DNA of 64,000 nucleotides from FLUQ01 sp031550605 (lineage in GTDB: Bacteria; Desulfobacterota; Desulfovibrionia; Desulfovibrionales; Desulfovibrionaceae): assembly GCA_031550605.1 (NCBI GenBank), contig JAVBOK010000069.1, positions 13,122-77,121 on the forward strand, in the 5' to 3' direction. The position numbers and the translations under genes were made by a program. Below the pieces are notes generated by a model. It was not told the DNA's origin. It saw nothing but the letters and a program-made list of their open reading frames with translations, and ran no database searches. Positions within the stretch are counted from its first letter, which is position 1, and every line of letters begins with the position of its first letter. Of this stretch, positions 26,347 to 35,113 are shown piece after piece.

Positions 26347-27633
26347 TCACGCGGCTGTCGGTCGCAGCATTTTCACCGCGCAGAATTCGCCGCACATGGC
26401 GCAGACTTCTTCTTTGCCGTGTTCGCCCCGGCGCCGGTCCACCATGGCCGGATCAAGGGCGGCCCGGCGCATGGCGGGCCAGTCCAGTTTCTGCCGGGCT
26501 TCGGACATGGCCTGTTCACGGGCCAGGGCGAGGGGCCGGCCGAGGGCGACTTCGCCCGCCTGGGCCGCGATGCGCGAGGCCATAACCCCGGCTGTGACGT
26601 CGTCCAGTTCCGGCAGGGTCAGATGCTCGGCGGGCGTCAGGTAGCAGAGGAAGTCCGCGCCGGCCCGCACGGCCAACGCGCCGCCGATGGCCCCGGCGAT
26701 ATGGTCGTATCCTGGGGATGAATCAATGGTCAGCGGGCCGAGAACATAGAGCGGCGCGCCGTGGGTCAGCTTTTTGATTCCGCGGATTTGGGCTTCGACC
26801 TCATGCAGGGGCACGTGGCCGGGACCTTCGATCATGGCTTGCACCCCATGCCGCAACGCGGTGCGGGCCAGACGGCCCAGGGTGATGACCTCGTCCCACT
26901 GGGCCGCGTCCCCGGCGTCGGCGCTGGCGCCGGGCCGCAGCGCGTCGCCCAGGGACAGGGTGACGTTGTGTCTGGCCGCGATGGCGGTCAGGCGCGAAAA
27001 ATCTTCCAGCAGCGGGTTTTCTTTTTTGTTGTCGCGCATCCAGCGGGCCAGAATGGCGCCCCCGCGCGAGACGATGCCCAGAACCCGGCCGCCCGGTTCG
27101 GCGGCCCAGGAGGCGGCCCGGCGGGTGATGCCGCAGTGTACCGTCATATAATCGACGCCCTGTTCGGCCTGGGCTTCTATTTCGTCAAACAGCTCCTCAA
27201 CGGAAAACCCGGCCGGATCCTTGCCCGCGTCAATGTATTTCTGGGCCACGGCATACAGGGGGACGGTGCCCAGCGGTTTGGCACAGGCTGACAGCATGTC
27301 CCCGCGGATGGCCGGCAGGTCGCCCGCCACGGAAAGGTCCATGACCGTGTCCGTTCCGGCATCCAGGGCGGCGCGGAGTTTGTGCATCTCGCGGCAGGGG
27401 GAGTTGCACAGGGCGGATGTGCCGATGTTGGCGTTGACTTTCACGCGGGACGGCTGCCCGACCAGGATGGGCGAAAGACCCGGGTGGGCGGGGTTGCCCA
27501 GCAGGACCATGGTTCCGTCGGCAAGGGCCTGCGCAATGGCCTGAGGGCTGAGGCCCTCTTCCCGCGCCAGACGGTCGATATGCTCGGCGCAGACGCGCTG
27601 CAAAGCGGAATTAAACGAAGAAAGGGCGTTCAT
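26347..27633 (-). CDS. thiC: Phosphomethylpyrimidine synthase ThiC
   Basis: A 428-aa radical-SAM enzyme that converts aminoimidazole ribotide to the thiamin pyrimidine HMP-P. It has VKVNANIGTS, YMTVHCGIT, SRGGAILARWM, EGPGHVPLHEV and the C-terminal cluster motif CAMCGEFC, spaced CX2CX3C. It is the short anaerobe-type ThiC without the long N-terminal extension. The TPP riboswitch upstream argues for ThiC over the related benzimidazole synthase BzaF, which belongs to B12 lower-ligand synthesis. No other thi gene lies next to it. Confidence 0.95.
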   Translation of the reverse strand: MNALSSFNSALQRVCAEHIDRLAREEGLSPQAIAQALADGTMVLLGNPAHPGLSPILVGQPSRVKVNANIGTSALCNSPCREMHKLRAALDAGTDTVMDLSVAGDLPAIRGDMLSACAKPLGTVPLYAVAQKYIDAGKDPAGFSVEELFDEIEAQAEQGVDYMTVHCGITRRAASWAAEPGGRVLGIVSRGGAILARWMRDNKKENPLLEDFSRLTAIAARHNVTLSLGDALRPGASADAGDAAQWDEVITLGRLARTALRHGVQAMIEGPGHVPLHEVEAQIRGIKKLTHGAPLYVLGPLTIDSSPGYDHIAGAIGGALAVRAGADFLCYLTPAEHLTLPELDDVTAGVMASRIAAQAGEVALGRPLALAREQAMSEARQKLDWPAMRRAALDPAMVDRRRGEHGKEEVCAMCGEFCAVKMLRPTAA

Positions 27634-27694
27634 GCGTATTCTCCTTGGCATGCGATGCGGGCGATACGCCTGGGGAGAATTCGGTCGGGCAAGC

Positions 27695-27718
27695 AAAAAA
27701 CGCCTGCCCCGATAGGCG
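27695..27718 (-). terminator. Attenuator hairpin of the thiC riboswitch
   Basis: On the minus strand CGCCT-ATCGGGGC-AGGCG is followed at once by TTTTTT, about 60 bases before the thiC ATG and 20 bases after the TPP aptamer. This is the likely expression platform: TPP binding would favour early termination. Confidence 0.7.
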
Positions 27719-27737
27719 GACGTTTCGTGGTTCCACG

Positions 27738-27824
27738 GCAACTTCCCTGCGGCAGCATGACCTGCGTCAGGTTCAAAGGGTCTGGGGCGTATCCCCACTC
27801 TCAGCCCGTATCCGGACTCCCCTG
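27738..27824 (-). promoter_or_regulatory. TPP riboswitch (THI element)
   Basis: The minus strand shows the conserved thi-box parts in order: GGGGAGTCC, GGGCTGAGAGT (the CTGAGA core), ACCCTTTGAACCTGA, GCAGGTCATGC and CGCAGGGAAGT. These pair as the P1-P5 aptamer. It would sense thiamin pyrophosphate and turn thiC off when thiamin is plentiful. Confidence 0.95.
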
Positions 27825-27919
27825 CTATGATGAGAACACGTAGCCTGTTTCTCCGGTTTTGTAAAGGCGATCGTCAATCATTTTAATCAAGCGTATCAAT
27901 GAAATAGTATACTGTTTTG

Positions 27920-27955
27920 TTGACAGGCGCCGCTGTCCGACGTATGGTCGGGCCA
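27920..27955 (+). promoter_or_regulatory. Sigma-70-type promoter with an overlapping operator-like palindrome
   Basis: TTGACA (27920-27925), a 17-base spacer and TATGGT (27943-27948) form a near-consensus promoter for the FadR-type regulator. TGGTCGGGCCA (27945-27955), inside the palindrome ATGGTCGGGCCAT, overlaps the -10 and resembles TGGTNNNACCA with one change, so the regulator may repress itself here. Confidence 0.65.
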
Positions 27956-28004
27956 TCGCGCTTTCCGCCCTATGCGGCATTACTCCGTTCTTCAGGGGCT
28001 GTTT

Positions 28005-28751
28005 ATGTTCGCCATGGAAAAGCAGGACGTCATCAAGTCATACAAGGCGCCGCAGCAGATCATCGGCAAGATCCGGAGCGCCATTCTCGCCCGCGAACTG
28101 GAGCCCGGCGAACGCTTGCCGACGGAATCCGAACTGATGCGGTATTTCGGCGTCAGCCGGCTGGCCATGCGCGAGGCCCTCTGCGCTCTGGAGTCCATGG
28201 GCCTGGTTCGGATCCGGTCCGGCCTGGGCGGCGGCGCGTACGTCACGGGCGTGGACATGGAAATAGCTCGTGGTTCGCTCAGCAATTTCCTGCACGACAA
28301 AGATTTTTCCGTCCACCACATCACCGAAGTGCGCCTTGCGTTGGAACCGTACGCCGCCGCCATGGCGGCGCAGCGTTTTTCACCGGCGGAGTGCGAAAGC
28401 CTGCGCGATCTTCTGGTCGCATGCCGCCGCGCCATTGATCAGGACGAGCCGCTCGAAAAGCTGCGGGAACTGGAATTCAGGTTCCACGCGGGCATCGTCG
28501 CGGCCATGGACAACCCGGTTTGGAAACTGCTCCACGATTTTGCGGACAATCTGCTGTGGGACGTGAAACGACGCCTGAAAACCCAGGCGGCCTTTTCCCG
28601 TAACGTGCTGGCCATGCACGAAAAAATCCTCGCCGCCATTGAAACCGGCGACGCCTCTTTGGCGGAAGATCTCATGCGCCAGGATATCCTGCATGTCGAA
28701 CATTCGCTTGCGACGCTGGCGGGAGATCAGGCCCGCCTGCAGCTGATGTGA
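28005..28751 (+). CDS. FadR/FCD-subfamily GntR transcriptional regulator
   Basis: A 248-aa regulator. Residues ~15-80 are the winged helix (GERLPTESELMRYFGVSRLAMREALCALESMGLVRIRSG), and residues ~95-235 form a helical FCD ligand domain with EVRLALEPYAAAMAA, ELEFRFHAGIVAAMDN and MHEKILAAIETGDASLAEDLM. FCD domains usually bind a metal and a carboxylic acid. The ATG at 28005 has AGGGG five bases upstream; ATGs at 27972 and 28014 are alternatives. It heads the molybdenum-hydroxylase island and is its likely repressor. Confidence 0.92.
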   Translation: MFAMEKQDVIKSYKAPQQIIGKIRSAILARELEPGERLPTESELMRYFGVSRLAMREALCALESMGLVRIRSGLGGGAYVTGVDMEIARGSLSNFLHDKDFSVHHITEVRLALEPYAAAMAAQRFSPAECESLRDLLVACRRAIDQDEPLEKLRELEFRFHAGIVAAMDNPVWKLLHDFADNLLWDVKRRLKTQAAFSRNVLAMHEKILAAIETGDASLAEDLMRQDILHVEHSLATLAGDQARLQLM

Positions 28752-28999
28752 ATTTCCCGAGTCTCCCGCGCGGCGCGCCGACGGGGCGGCATGCCGCATC
28801 ACGTTGTTGCAGCCGATTTCGAGAATCAACAGACCGCCGTCGGCGGAGAATGGAGGTATGCGCTGCCCGCTGGAAAATTTCGGAACGGCTGACGCATGAT
28901 TGCGCGAGCACGCGTCCCCCCCGGCGCGTCACGACGCCGAAACCCGCAGCCGACGTCGCGCCGGAACCGGCGCCTGACCGGAATTGCAAGTGCCCTGGT

Positions 29000-29011
29000 G
29001 TATCCGGATAC
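29000..29011. promoter_or_regulatory. Perfect 12-bp palindrome upstream of the transporter gene
   Basis: GTATCCGGATAC lies 38 bases upstream of the MFS gene's ATG. It is a candidate operator for the island's regulator, though it does not match TGGTNNNACCA. The 297-base gap around it (28752-29048) holds no gene that I can support. Confidence 0.35.
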
Positions 29012-29048
29012 TGAAGAACGTCAACTCTACCAACCACAGAGGGGATCT

Positions 29049-30275
29049 ATGGCACAGGTAACAGCTCCCGCCCAGGCCGCCGTCGGCGGCAGTGTACACC
29101 GCTGGAATGTGTTGATCATGACTTTCGTCGCCTATCTTTATGACAGCCTGGACCTTCAGATTCTTGCCATCTGCATGCCCGCCATTCTCAGTTCGCTGAA
29201 CATAACCCCTGCTCAGGGCGGCCTGCTTGCTTCCGCCACCATGATCGGCACCGCTGTCGGCGGCATCGCCTTTGGCTGGCTTGCCGAGAACTACGGCCGT
29301 AAAAAAGCGGCGGTGCTCGCCCTGTTTGAATTCGGGCTGTTCACCGCCGTGGTGTACTGGGTGGATTCCTGGGGGCAGTTGATGACCCTGCGTTTCCTGC
29401 AGGGGCTGGGCATAGGGGGCTTGTGGGGACCAATCGTGGCCCTGATCGCGGAACACTGGGAACCGAAATACCGGGCCAGAGCGGCCAGCTTCATGCTGAG
29501 TACCTTCGCCATCGGCGGGATCATCGCCGCCGTGATGGGCCGCTATCTGATCAATACCCTGGGTTGGCGCTGGGTTTTCGTGCTGACCGGCTCCGCCTGC
29601 ATTGCCGCCCTGTTTTTCTGGCTTCTGGTGCCCGCGGACAAGGTCAGAAAGCCTGAAAAGAGCAGCAGGGAAAGTTCGGTCAGCCTCAAGGAACTGTTCC
29701 AGCCCGGCGTGCTTATGCTGACGGTCGGGGCGACAATCGCGGCAGCCTGCCAGATGGGCGGATTCTGGGGGGTGTGCACCTGGATTCCCACCTATCTGGT
29801 CAAGGAACGGGGCATGAGTGTGGAATACATGAGCCTGTTCAGCATCGCCATTTTCACCGGCGCTTTTGTCGGCTATTTTCTTTACGCGTATCTCGCGGAC
29901 CGCTACGGCCGCCGCAATGCCCTGATGATCGCCTTTCTGGCGGACACGATTTTCGTCCCCCTCTACATCTTTGTACCCAACGCCACCTTGCTCTTCTGGA
30001 TCAGCCCGCTTATGGGGCTTGCCTTTGGCGGCGTGTTCGGTCTGTTCGGCTCGTATTTCGCCGAACTGTTTCCGCCGCACATCCGCGCCATGGGGGGCGG
30101 TTTCGCCTTCAACATCGGCCGCGGTTTCGGGGCCGTGGTCACCCCCTTCACCGTCGGCGCCATGGCCAAAAGCTATGGCTTGGGATTCGGCATCAGCGCC
30201 TGCGCCGTGGTCTTTTTTCTGGGCGTGGTCACCCTGTACTTCATGCCGGAAACCCTGAAGAACAACTCCAAGTGA
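29049..30275 (+). CDS. MFS transporter, aromatic/organic acid:H+ symporter-like
   Basis: A 408-aa protein with twelve predicted membrane segments and MFS motif A copies (GWLAENYGRKKAAVL, YLADRYGRRNAL). The YDSLDLQILAICMPAI stretch in helix 1 resembles the AAHS and SHS families that import aromatic or small organic acids with protons. GAGGGG precedes the ATG at 29049. It lies 19 bases ahead of the molybdenum-hydroxylase large-subunit gene and should import that enzyme's substrate. Confidence 0.88.
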   Translation: MAQVTAPAQAAVGGSVHRWNVLIMTFVAYLYDSLDLQILAICMPAILSSLNITPAQGGLLASATMIGTAVGGIAFGWLAENYGRKKAAVLALFEFGLFTAVVYWVDSWGQLMTLRFLQGLGIGGLWGPIVALIAEHWEPKYRARAASFMLSTFAIGGIIAAVMGRYLINTLGWRWVFVLTGSACIAALFFWLLVPADKVRKPEKSSRESSVSLKELFQPGVLMLTVGATIAAACQMGGFWGVCTWIPTYLVKERGMSVEYMSLFSIAIFTGAFVGYFLYAYLADRYGRRNALMIAFLADTIFVPLYIFVPNATLLFWISPLMGLAFGGVFGLFGSYFAELFPPHIRAMGGGFAFNIGRGFGAVVTPFTVGAMAKSYGLGFGISACAVVFFLGVVTLYFMPETLKNNSK

Positions 30276-30294
30276 GGCAGCAAGGAGCGCTCGT

Positions 30295-32637
30295 ATGAAG
30301 AACCCCCTGCGAACCGTGGGCCGGCGCGAACGGAGAACCGACGCCGTGGCGAAAGCCACCGGCCGGGCGATGTTCACCGCTGACATGAAAAAAGAGGGCA
30401 TGCTTATAGGCAAACCGTTGTTCGCCGCGTATCCGCATGCCCTGATTAAAAAGATCGACGTGTCCGAGGCTCTGCAACTGCCCGGCGTGGTCACGGTCAT
30501 GACGGCCAGAGATCTGCCCGGCAGAAACGGCTATGGGGTCATGGCCATGGACAAGCCCGTCATCGCCGACGGCAAAACCAAGTACGAAGGGGATCCCGTG
30601 GCCCTGGTGGCCGCCGTGTCCGATCAAATCGCCCTTGAGGCTTTGAAGCGGATCCGTGTGGAATACGAACCCCTGACCGCCTATGACGATCCGCGCGAAG
30701 CCATGAAGGAAGGGGCCGTGCGCATCCACGAAACCCATCCGGTGGCGGAAGAGGGCAATATTCTGGTCACCCTCAGGCTGGACCGGGGGGACGTGGACAA
30801 AGCTTTTGCCGAAGCGGACGTGGTCATTGAGAACGATTATGAAACGCCCATGGTGGAACACTGTTACATGGAACCGGACGTCTGCATCGCCGAACCCGAC
30901 CCGCTGACCGGCGGACTGACGCTGATCTGCCCGGCCCAGGCGGTATACGCCAACCGGCGTTCCCTGGCGCCGGTCTACGGCCTGCCGCAGAACTTGCTGC
31001 GCGTGGTCAGTCCTCTGGTGGGCGGCGGCTTCGGGGGCAAGGAAGACTCCTGCATGGACGTTTCGGCCATGGCCGGGGTGCTGGCGGTGAAGACCGGCAA
31101 AACCGTGTATCTGGAACTGAGCCGCGAGGAAGTGTTCCGCACCACGGGCAAGCGTCACGCCACCTACATCAGGCACCGTCTGGCCGCGACCAGAGAAGGC
31201 AAAGTCCTTGCCGTGGATGTGAAAACCGTGCTCAACAAGGGCGCGTACGTCTCCATGGGCGGCATGAAAGAGCCCTTCCACGCCGTGACCATGCGCACTC
31301 TGGTTTACGCCGCCAGCACGTACCATGTGCCCAACGCGCGGGCCCGGTCGTATTCCGTGTTCACCAACACCCCGTATTCCTGCGCGTTCCGCGGATTCGG
31401 CGTGCCCCAGGCCACCTTCGCCATGGAATGCCAGATGGACGAACTGGCCCGCCGCATCGGCTCGGATCCGATCGCCGTCCGCCGGTTGAACATGCTGCGC
31501 CACGGCAGCGCCACCATCACCGGCCAGATCATGCTGGAAAGCCGGGGGCTGGGCCTTGGCGAATGCATCGACAAGGTTGAAAGGGCCATGGACTGGCAGA
31601 CGCCTCTGCCGTCTTCCAACGGGCCGGTCAAAAAGGGCCGGGGCTTTTCCGCCTTCATGTACGGCACGGGCATCCCCCTTCTGTTCGAAGGTTCGACCTG
31701 CTTCGCCCATCTGCAACTGGACGGAACCTTGAGCATCGGCGTGAGCTCCACGGAAATGGGACAGGGCTTTTCCACGGCGGCCGCCCAGGTGGCCGCCGAA
31801 GTGCTGGGCATTCCCGTGTCCAAGGTGCTGGTGGAACTGTCCGACACGGCCAGGACTCCGGATTCCGGCCCCACGGTGGGGTCCCGTTCGGCGGTCATGG
31901 TGGGCAACGCCATTTTCGACGCCTGTTCCACGCTGCGCGAACGCCTCCTGACCACGGCCAGCAAGCATCTGTTCAGCAAGGTCGACGCCAGGGATCTGGA
32001 TATCTGGGACAGCACGGTCTTCGTCGTCGGCAAGCCGGAAATCAGCCAGCCCCTGGCCGCGGTCGCGGCAAAGGCCTATACGACGCAGGTGCCTTTGAGC
32101 GTCGTGGGGTCATGGTATCCGCCCCAGGCCAGTTTCAGCGGCGTGGACGGCCAGGGCAGCCCCTGCCACGCCTACGCCTTCGGCGCGCAGGGCGTGGAAG
32201 TGGAAGTGGACACGGAAACGGGTGTCATAACGGTCAACAAATCCGTTCTGGCCTGCGACGTGGGCAAGGCGCTCAACCCCCTCAACGTCGAGGGGCAGCT
32301 TGAGGGCGGCGCGGTCCAGGGTCTGGGCTGGGCCGTTATGGAAGAAAGCATCATGGAAAAGGGCGTCATGCGCAATGCCGCCTTCCACAATTACATGATC
32401 CCGACGGTCAAGGATCTGCCGCGGTCCATGCAGTCCTTTATCGTGGAACATCCCAACGAACTCGGTCCCTTCGGGGCCAAAGGCGTGGGCGAACCCTCCA
32501 TCATCGGCATGGCCCCAGCCATCAGAAACGCCGTGTATGACGCGCTGGGCTTTCCCATCAACGTCATCCCCCTGACCGCCAGGCAGATAGTGATGTCCAT
32601 CAAAGAGCACGAACAACAGCAAGGGGGACGGAAATGA
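30295..32637 (+). CDS. Xanthine dehydrogenase-family large subunit (molybdopterin cytosine dinucleotide type)
   Basis: A 780-aa catalytic subunit of a molybdenum hydroxylase, which inserts water-derived oxygen into a C-H bond of a heterocycle, aldehyde or aryl-CoA. Cofactor motifs seen: GGGFGGKEDSCMDVSAMAG, CAFRGFGVPQATFAME, VSSTEMGQGFSTAA and GAKGVGEPS, whose glutamate is the catalytic base. It is related to CoxL, nicotinate dehydrogenase and 4-hydroxybenzoyl-CoA reductase large subunits, but active-site residues do not let me name the substrate. AAGGAG precedes the ATG, and the stop overlaps the next gene by four bases. No signal peptide, so it is cytoplasmic. Confidence 0.93.
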   Translation: MKNPLRTVGRRERRTDAVAKATGRAMFTADMKKEGMLIGKPLFAAYPHALIKKIDVSEALQLPGVVTVMTARDLPGRNGYGVMAMDKPVIADGKTKYEGDPVALVAAVSDQIALEALKRIRVEYEPLTAYDDPREAMKEGAVRIHETHPVAEEGNILVTLRLDRGDVDKAFAEADVVIENDYETPMVEHCYMEPDVCIAEPDPLTGGLTLICPAQAVYANRRSLAPVYGLPQNLLRVVSPLVGGGFGGKEDSCMDVSAMAGVLAVKTGKTVYLELSREEVFRTTGKRHATYIRHRLAATREGKVLAVDVKTVLNKGAYVSMGGMKEPFHAVTMRTLVYAASTYHVPNARARSYSVFTNTPYSCAFRGFGVPQATFAMECQMDELARRIGSDPIAVRRLNMLRHGSATITGQIMLESRGLGLGECIDKVERAMDWQTPLPSSNGPVKKGRGFSAFMYGTGIPLLFEGSTCFAHLQLDGTLSIGVSSTEMGQGFSTAAAQVAAEVLGIPVSKVLVELSDTARTPDSGPTVGSRSAVMVGNAIFDACSTLRERLLTTASKHLFSKVDARDLDIWDSTVFVVGKPEISQPLAAVAAKAYTTQVPLSVVGSWYPPQASFSGVDGQGSPCHAYAFGAQGVEVEVDTETGVITVNKSVLACDVGKALNPLNVEGQLEGGAVQGLGWAVMEESIMEKGVMRNAAFHNYMIPTVKDLPRSMQSFIVEHPNELGPFGAKGVGEPSIIGMAPAIRNAVYDALGFPINVIPLTARQIVMSIKEHEQQQGGRK

Positions 32638-33482
32638 GCGCCCAGGCCTTTTACAGCCCCAAAACCGTGGCGGAGGTCGTCGATCTGCTCGGCAAATACA
32701 AGGAAGGGGCCGTCATCGTCAACGGCGGCACGGACATCGTCGAGCGGCTGAGCAGCGGCGGCGTGAGTCCCGGGGCGATCATTTATATCCGCAACGTGAA
32801 GGAACTTGATTACGTTCGGGAAGAGGGCGGCCATGTGGCCATCGGCGGCATCGCTTCGTACAAAACCGTCCAGCAATCCCCGGCCTGCCGGCGTTTCACC
32901 GGGCTGCAGGAAGCCGTCGCGGAAGTCGGCTCGCCCCCCATCCGCAACGTGGCCACCCCGGCCGGCAACATCGGCACGGCGGCTTCCGGCGCGGACTGCA
33001 ACGTCGCGCTCATGGCGCTGGGCGCTTTCGCCGTGCTTGCTTCCACGCGGGGCGAACGCGTCACGTCCCTGGAAGAGATGCTGACAAGCAGCGACAAAGC
33101 CCTGCGGCCGGACGAACTGATCCGCGAGATCCGCGTTCCCCACGGCGCCGCCGGCAGTGCTTTCGTGAAGCTGGCCAAGCGCAAGGCCCAGGATATATCC
33201 CAAGTGTGTACCTGCGTGGCCGTTGAAGTCCGGAACGGCATCTGTGAATCCGCGACCGTGGCCCTCGGGGCGGTGGCCTCGCGGGCGGTACGCGCCAAAA
33301 GCATGGAAGCGCTGATCGCGGGCAAAAGCCTGGATGCGGCCCTTGCCGCCCTCAAGGGGGTCATTCCCGCCGAAGCATCCCTGCGCAGCCCCCGGAACAA
33401 ACCGTACAAAGAAGCGGTGATCAGCGTCATTGTCGCCCGGGCCCTGAAAAAGGCTCATGCCGAAACTTCCAGGAGTAGCTGA
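32634..33482 (+). CDS. Molybdenum hydroxylase FAD-binding subunit (CoxM-like)
   Basis: A 282-aa medium subunit that passes electrons from the 2Fe-2S centres to FAD and then to an acceptor. It has VIVNGGTDIV for FAD-diphosphate binding, and IRNVATPAGNIGTAASGADC at the second FAD contact, where the more common GG is AG. It overlaps the large-subunit gene (ATGA) and is followed by the small subunit two bases later, the order large-medium-small. Confidence 0.93.
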   Translation: MSAQAFYSPKTVAEVVDLLGKYKEGAVIVNGGTDIVERLSSGGVSPGAIIYIRNVKELDYVREEGGHVAIGGIASYKTVQQSPACRRFTGLQEAVAEVGSPPIRNVATPAGNIGTAASGADCNVALMALGAFAVLASTRGERVTSLEEMLTSSDKALRPDELIREIRVPHGAAGSAFVKLAKRKAQDISQVCTCVAVEVRNGICESATVALGAVASRAVRAKSMEALIAGKSLDAALAALKGVIPAEASLRSPRNKPYKEAVISVIVARALKKAHAETSRSS

Positions 33483-33483
33483 T

Positions 33484-33954
33484 ATGGCTGTGGAAATAGT
33501 CTGCACCGTCAACGGAAGACAAGTGACCCTTCAGGTGGAACCCACGGAAACCCTGGTGGACAGCCTGCGCCTGCGCCTGGGGCTTACCGGCACAAAAAAA
33601 GCCTGCGGCACCGGAGACTGCGGCGCCTGCACCGTGATCGTGGACGGTGAAGCTCTGCGATCGTGCATCCTGCTGACGGCATCCATGCAGGGCAGGAACA
33701 TCACCACCATCGAAGGCATCGGTGACCCGGCACGTCTGCATCCCGTTCAGGAAGCCTTTATCGAGGCGGGCGGCATCCAGTGCGGTTTTTGCACGCCGGG
33801 CATGATCCTGACCATCAAGGCCATGCTGGACCGCAATCCCCGGCCCACCGACGAAGAAATCAGGGAGGAGCTTTCCGGCAACCTCTGCCGCTGCACGGGG
33901 TATGTCAAAATTCTTGATTCCGTGCACAAGGCCATGGAAAAAATGGCGTCGTAA
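33484..33954 (+). CDS. Molybdenum hydroxylase 2Fe-2S subunit (CoxS-like)
   Basis: A 156-aa small subunit with two 2Fe-2S centres. The plant-ferredoxin-like N-terminal cluster uses ACGTGDCGACTVIVDG plus a later cysteine, and the helical C-terminal cluster uses QCGFCTPGM and NLCRCTGY. The start at 33484 is set by AGGAG eight bases upstream; a frame opening at 33457 overlaps the FAD subunit without a ribosome site. An intrinsic terminator follows 10 bases after the stop. Confidence 0.95.
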   Translation: MAVEIVCTVNGRQVTLQVEPTETLVDSLRLRLGLTGTKKACGTGDCGACTVIVDGEALRSCILLTASMQGRNITTIEGIGDPARLHPVQEAFIEAGGIQCGFCTPGMILTIKAMLDRNPRPTDEEIREELSGNLCRCTGYVKILDSVHKAMEKMAS

Positions 33955-33964
33955 CCATACAATG

Positions 33965-34018
33965 CAGCCGCAAACCCCTCCGGAATCCGCCGGGACGTTT
34001 GCGGCTGTTTTCTTTTTG
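33965..34018 (+). terminator. Intrinsic terminator after the hydroxylase genes
   Basis: CAGCCGCAAAC (33965-33975) and GTTTGCGGCTG (33997-34007) form a perfect 11-bp stem followed by TTTTCTTTTT. It would end or reduce transcription before the molybdopterin-binding gene and argues against a start for that gene at 33962. Confidence 0.85.
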
Positions 34019-34036
34019 CCGCAAGCGAGACCGTTC

Positions 34037-35074
34037 ATGCCGCATCCTTCGCAATTCATGAAAAGCGTGCCTGTCGAACAGGCCGTGGGCACGGTTTTGT
34101 GCCACGACATCACGCGCATAATCCCCGGGCAGTGCAAAGGCCCCGTTTTCAGCAAGGGGCACATTGTGGTGCCGGAAGATATCCCCGTGCTGCGCGACGT
34201 CGGCAAGGAACATCTGTACGTGTACGAGCCAGTGCCGGGCATGGTGCACGAAAACGACGCCGCGGAACGCATCGTGAATCTGGCCGCCGGGCAGAACCTG
34301 CGCCGATCGGTTCCGAAAGAGGGGAGGATCACCCTGTATGCCGCCAGCAAAGGGCTGCTGCACACCGACGTCGCGGCGCTGGAACAGGTCAACAGCCTGG
34401 GGGAAATCGCCCTGGCTTCGCTGCACTCCCTGCAGGTGGTTCAAACGGGCCAGGCCGTGGCGGGCGCGCGTATCATTCCGCTTTTCATTGAAGAAGAAAA
34501 ACTGCGCGCGCTGGAAGACCGTGTGGCCGGCCCGGTGGTGCGGGTTCTGCCCCTGCGGCCGTTCAGAGCGGGAATTGTGACCACGGGCAGCGAAATTTAC
34601 CACGGCAGGATCAAGGACGGCTTTGCTCCGGTTCTGGAAAAAAAATGCGCTGAATGGGGCGGCAGCATCATGGGACAGCGGCTGACCAGCGACGACGTGG
34701 ACCTGACCAGCACGGCCATTCGGGACTTTATCCGCGAGGGCGCGGACATGGTGCTGGTCACGGGCGGCATGTCCGTGGACCCGGACGACCGGTCCCCCCA
34801 GGCCATACGCAAAGCCGGGGCGGATATTGTTTCGTACGGCGCGCCGACCTTTCCCGGCGCCATGTTTCTGCTGTCCTATCTCGGCGAGGTCCCCGTGCTG
34901 GGTCTGCCCGGTTGCGTCATGTACCACAAGGCCAGCATTTTTGACATCCTTGCGCCGCGTCTGCTGGCCGGCCTGAAGGTCGGGGCGCGGGACATCGCCC
35001 GCCTGGGGCATGGCGGTTTCTGCGCGGATTGCGCGGAATGCCGCTATCCCGTATGTTCGTTCGGCAAGGGCTGA
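34037..35074 (+). CDS. Molybdopterin-binding (MoeA/MogA-fold) protein with C-terminal cysteine cluster
   Basis: A ~345-aa protein. Residues ~175-320 are the MoCF_biosynth fold (GIVTTGSEIYHGRIKDGF, GADMVLVTGGMSVDPDD, LGLPGCVMYHKASIFD), which binds molybdopterin. Residues 1-~170 resemble the shorter MoeA-like lead domain. The C-terminus ends in CADCAECRYPVC, a CX2CX2CX4C set that MoeA lacks. Genes like this sit beside xanthine-dehydrogenase-type enzymes in anaerobes and probably mature or deliver the cofactor; this is inference. The start is uncertain (34037, or 34058 at MKSVPVEQ). Confidence 0.8.
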   Translation: MPHPSQFMKSVPVEQAVGTVLCHDITRIIPGQCKGPVFSKGHIVVPEDIPVLRDVGKEHLYVYEPVPGMVHENDAAERIVNLAAGQNLRRSVPKEGRITLYAASKGLLHTDVAALEQVNSLGEIALASLHSLQVVQTGQAVAGARIIPLFIEEEKLRALEDRVAGPVVRVLPLRPFRAGIVTTGSEIYHGRIKDGFAPVLEKKCAEWGGSIMGQRLTSDDVDLTSTAIRDFIREGADMVLVTGGMSVDPDDRSPQAIRKAGADIVSYGAPTFPGAMFLLSYLGEVPVLGLPGCVMYHKASIFDILAPRLLAGLKVGARDIARLGHGGFCADCAECRYPVCSFGKG

Positions 35075-35113
35075 AAACCCGGGCGAAGGACCATCATCAC
35101 GAAAGGAAGCGCC

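Noticed and set aside
26347..27633. BzaF (5-hydroxybenzimidazole synthase) in place of ThiC
   Set aside because: The leader carries a TPP riboswitch and not a cobalamin riboswitch, and no bza or cob genes are adjacent.
30241..31968. Minus-strand open frame of 575 codons
   Set aside because: Antisense to the molybdenum hydroxylase large subunit; no motif.
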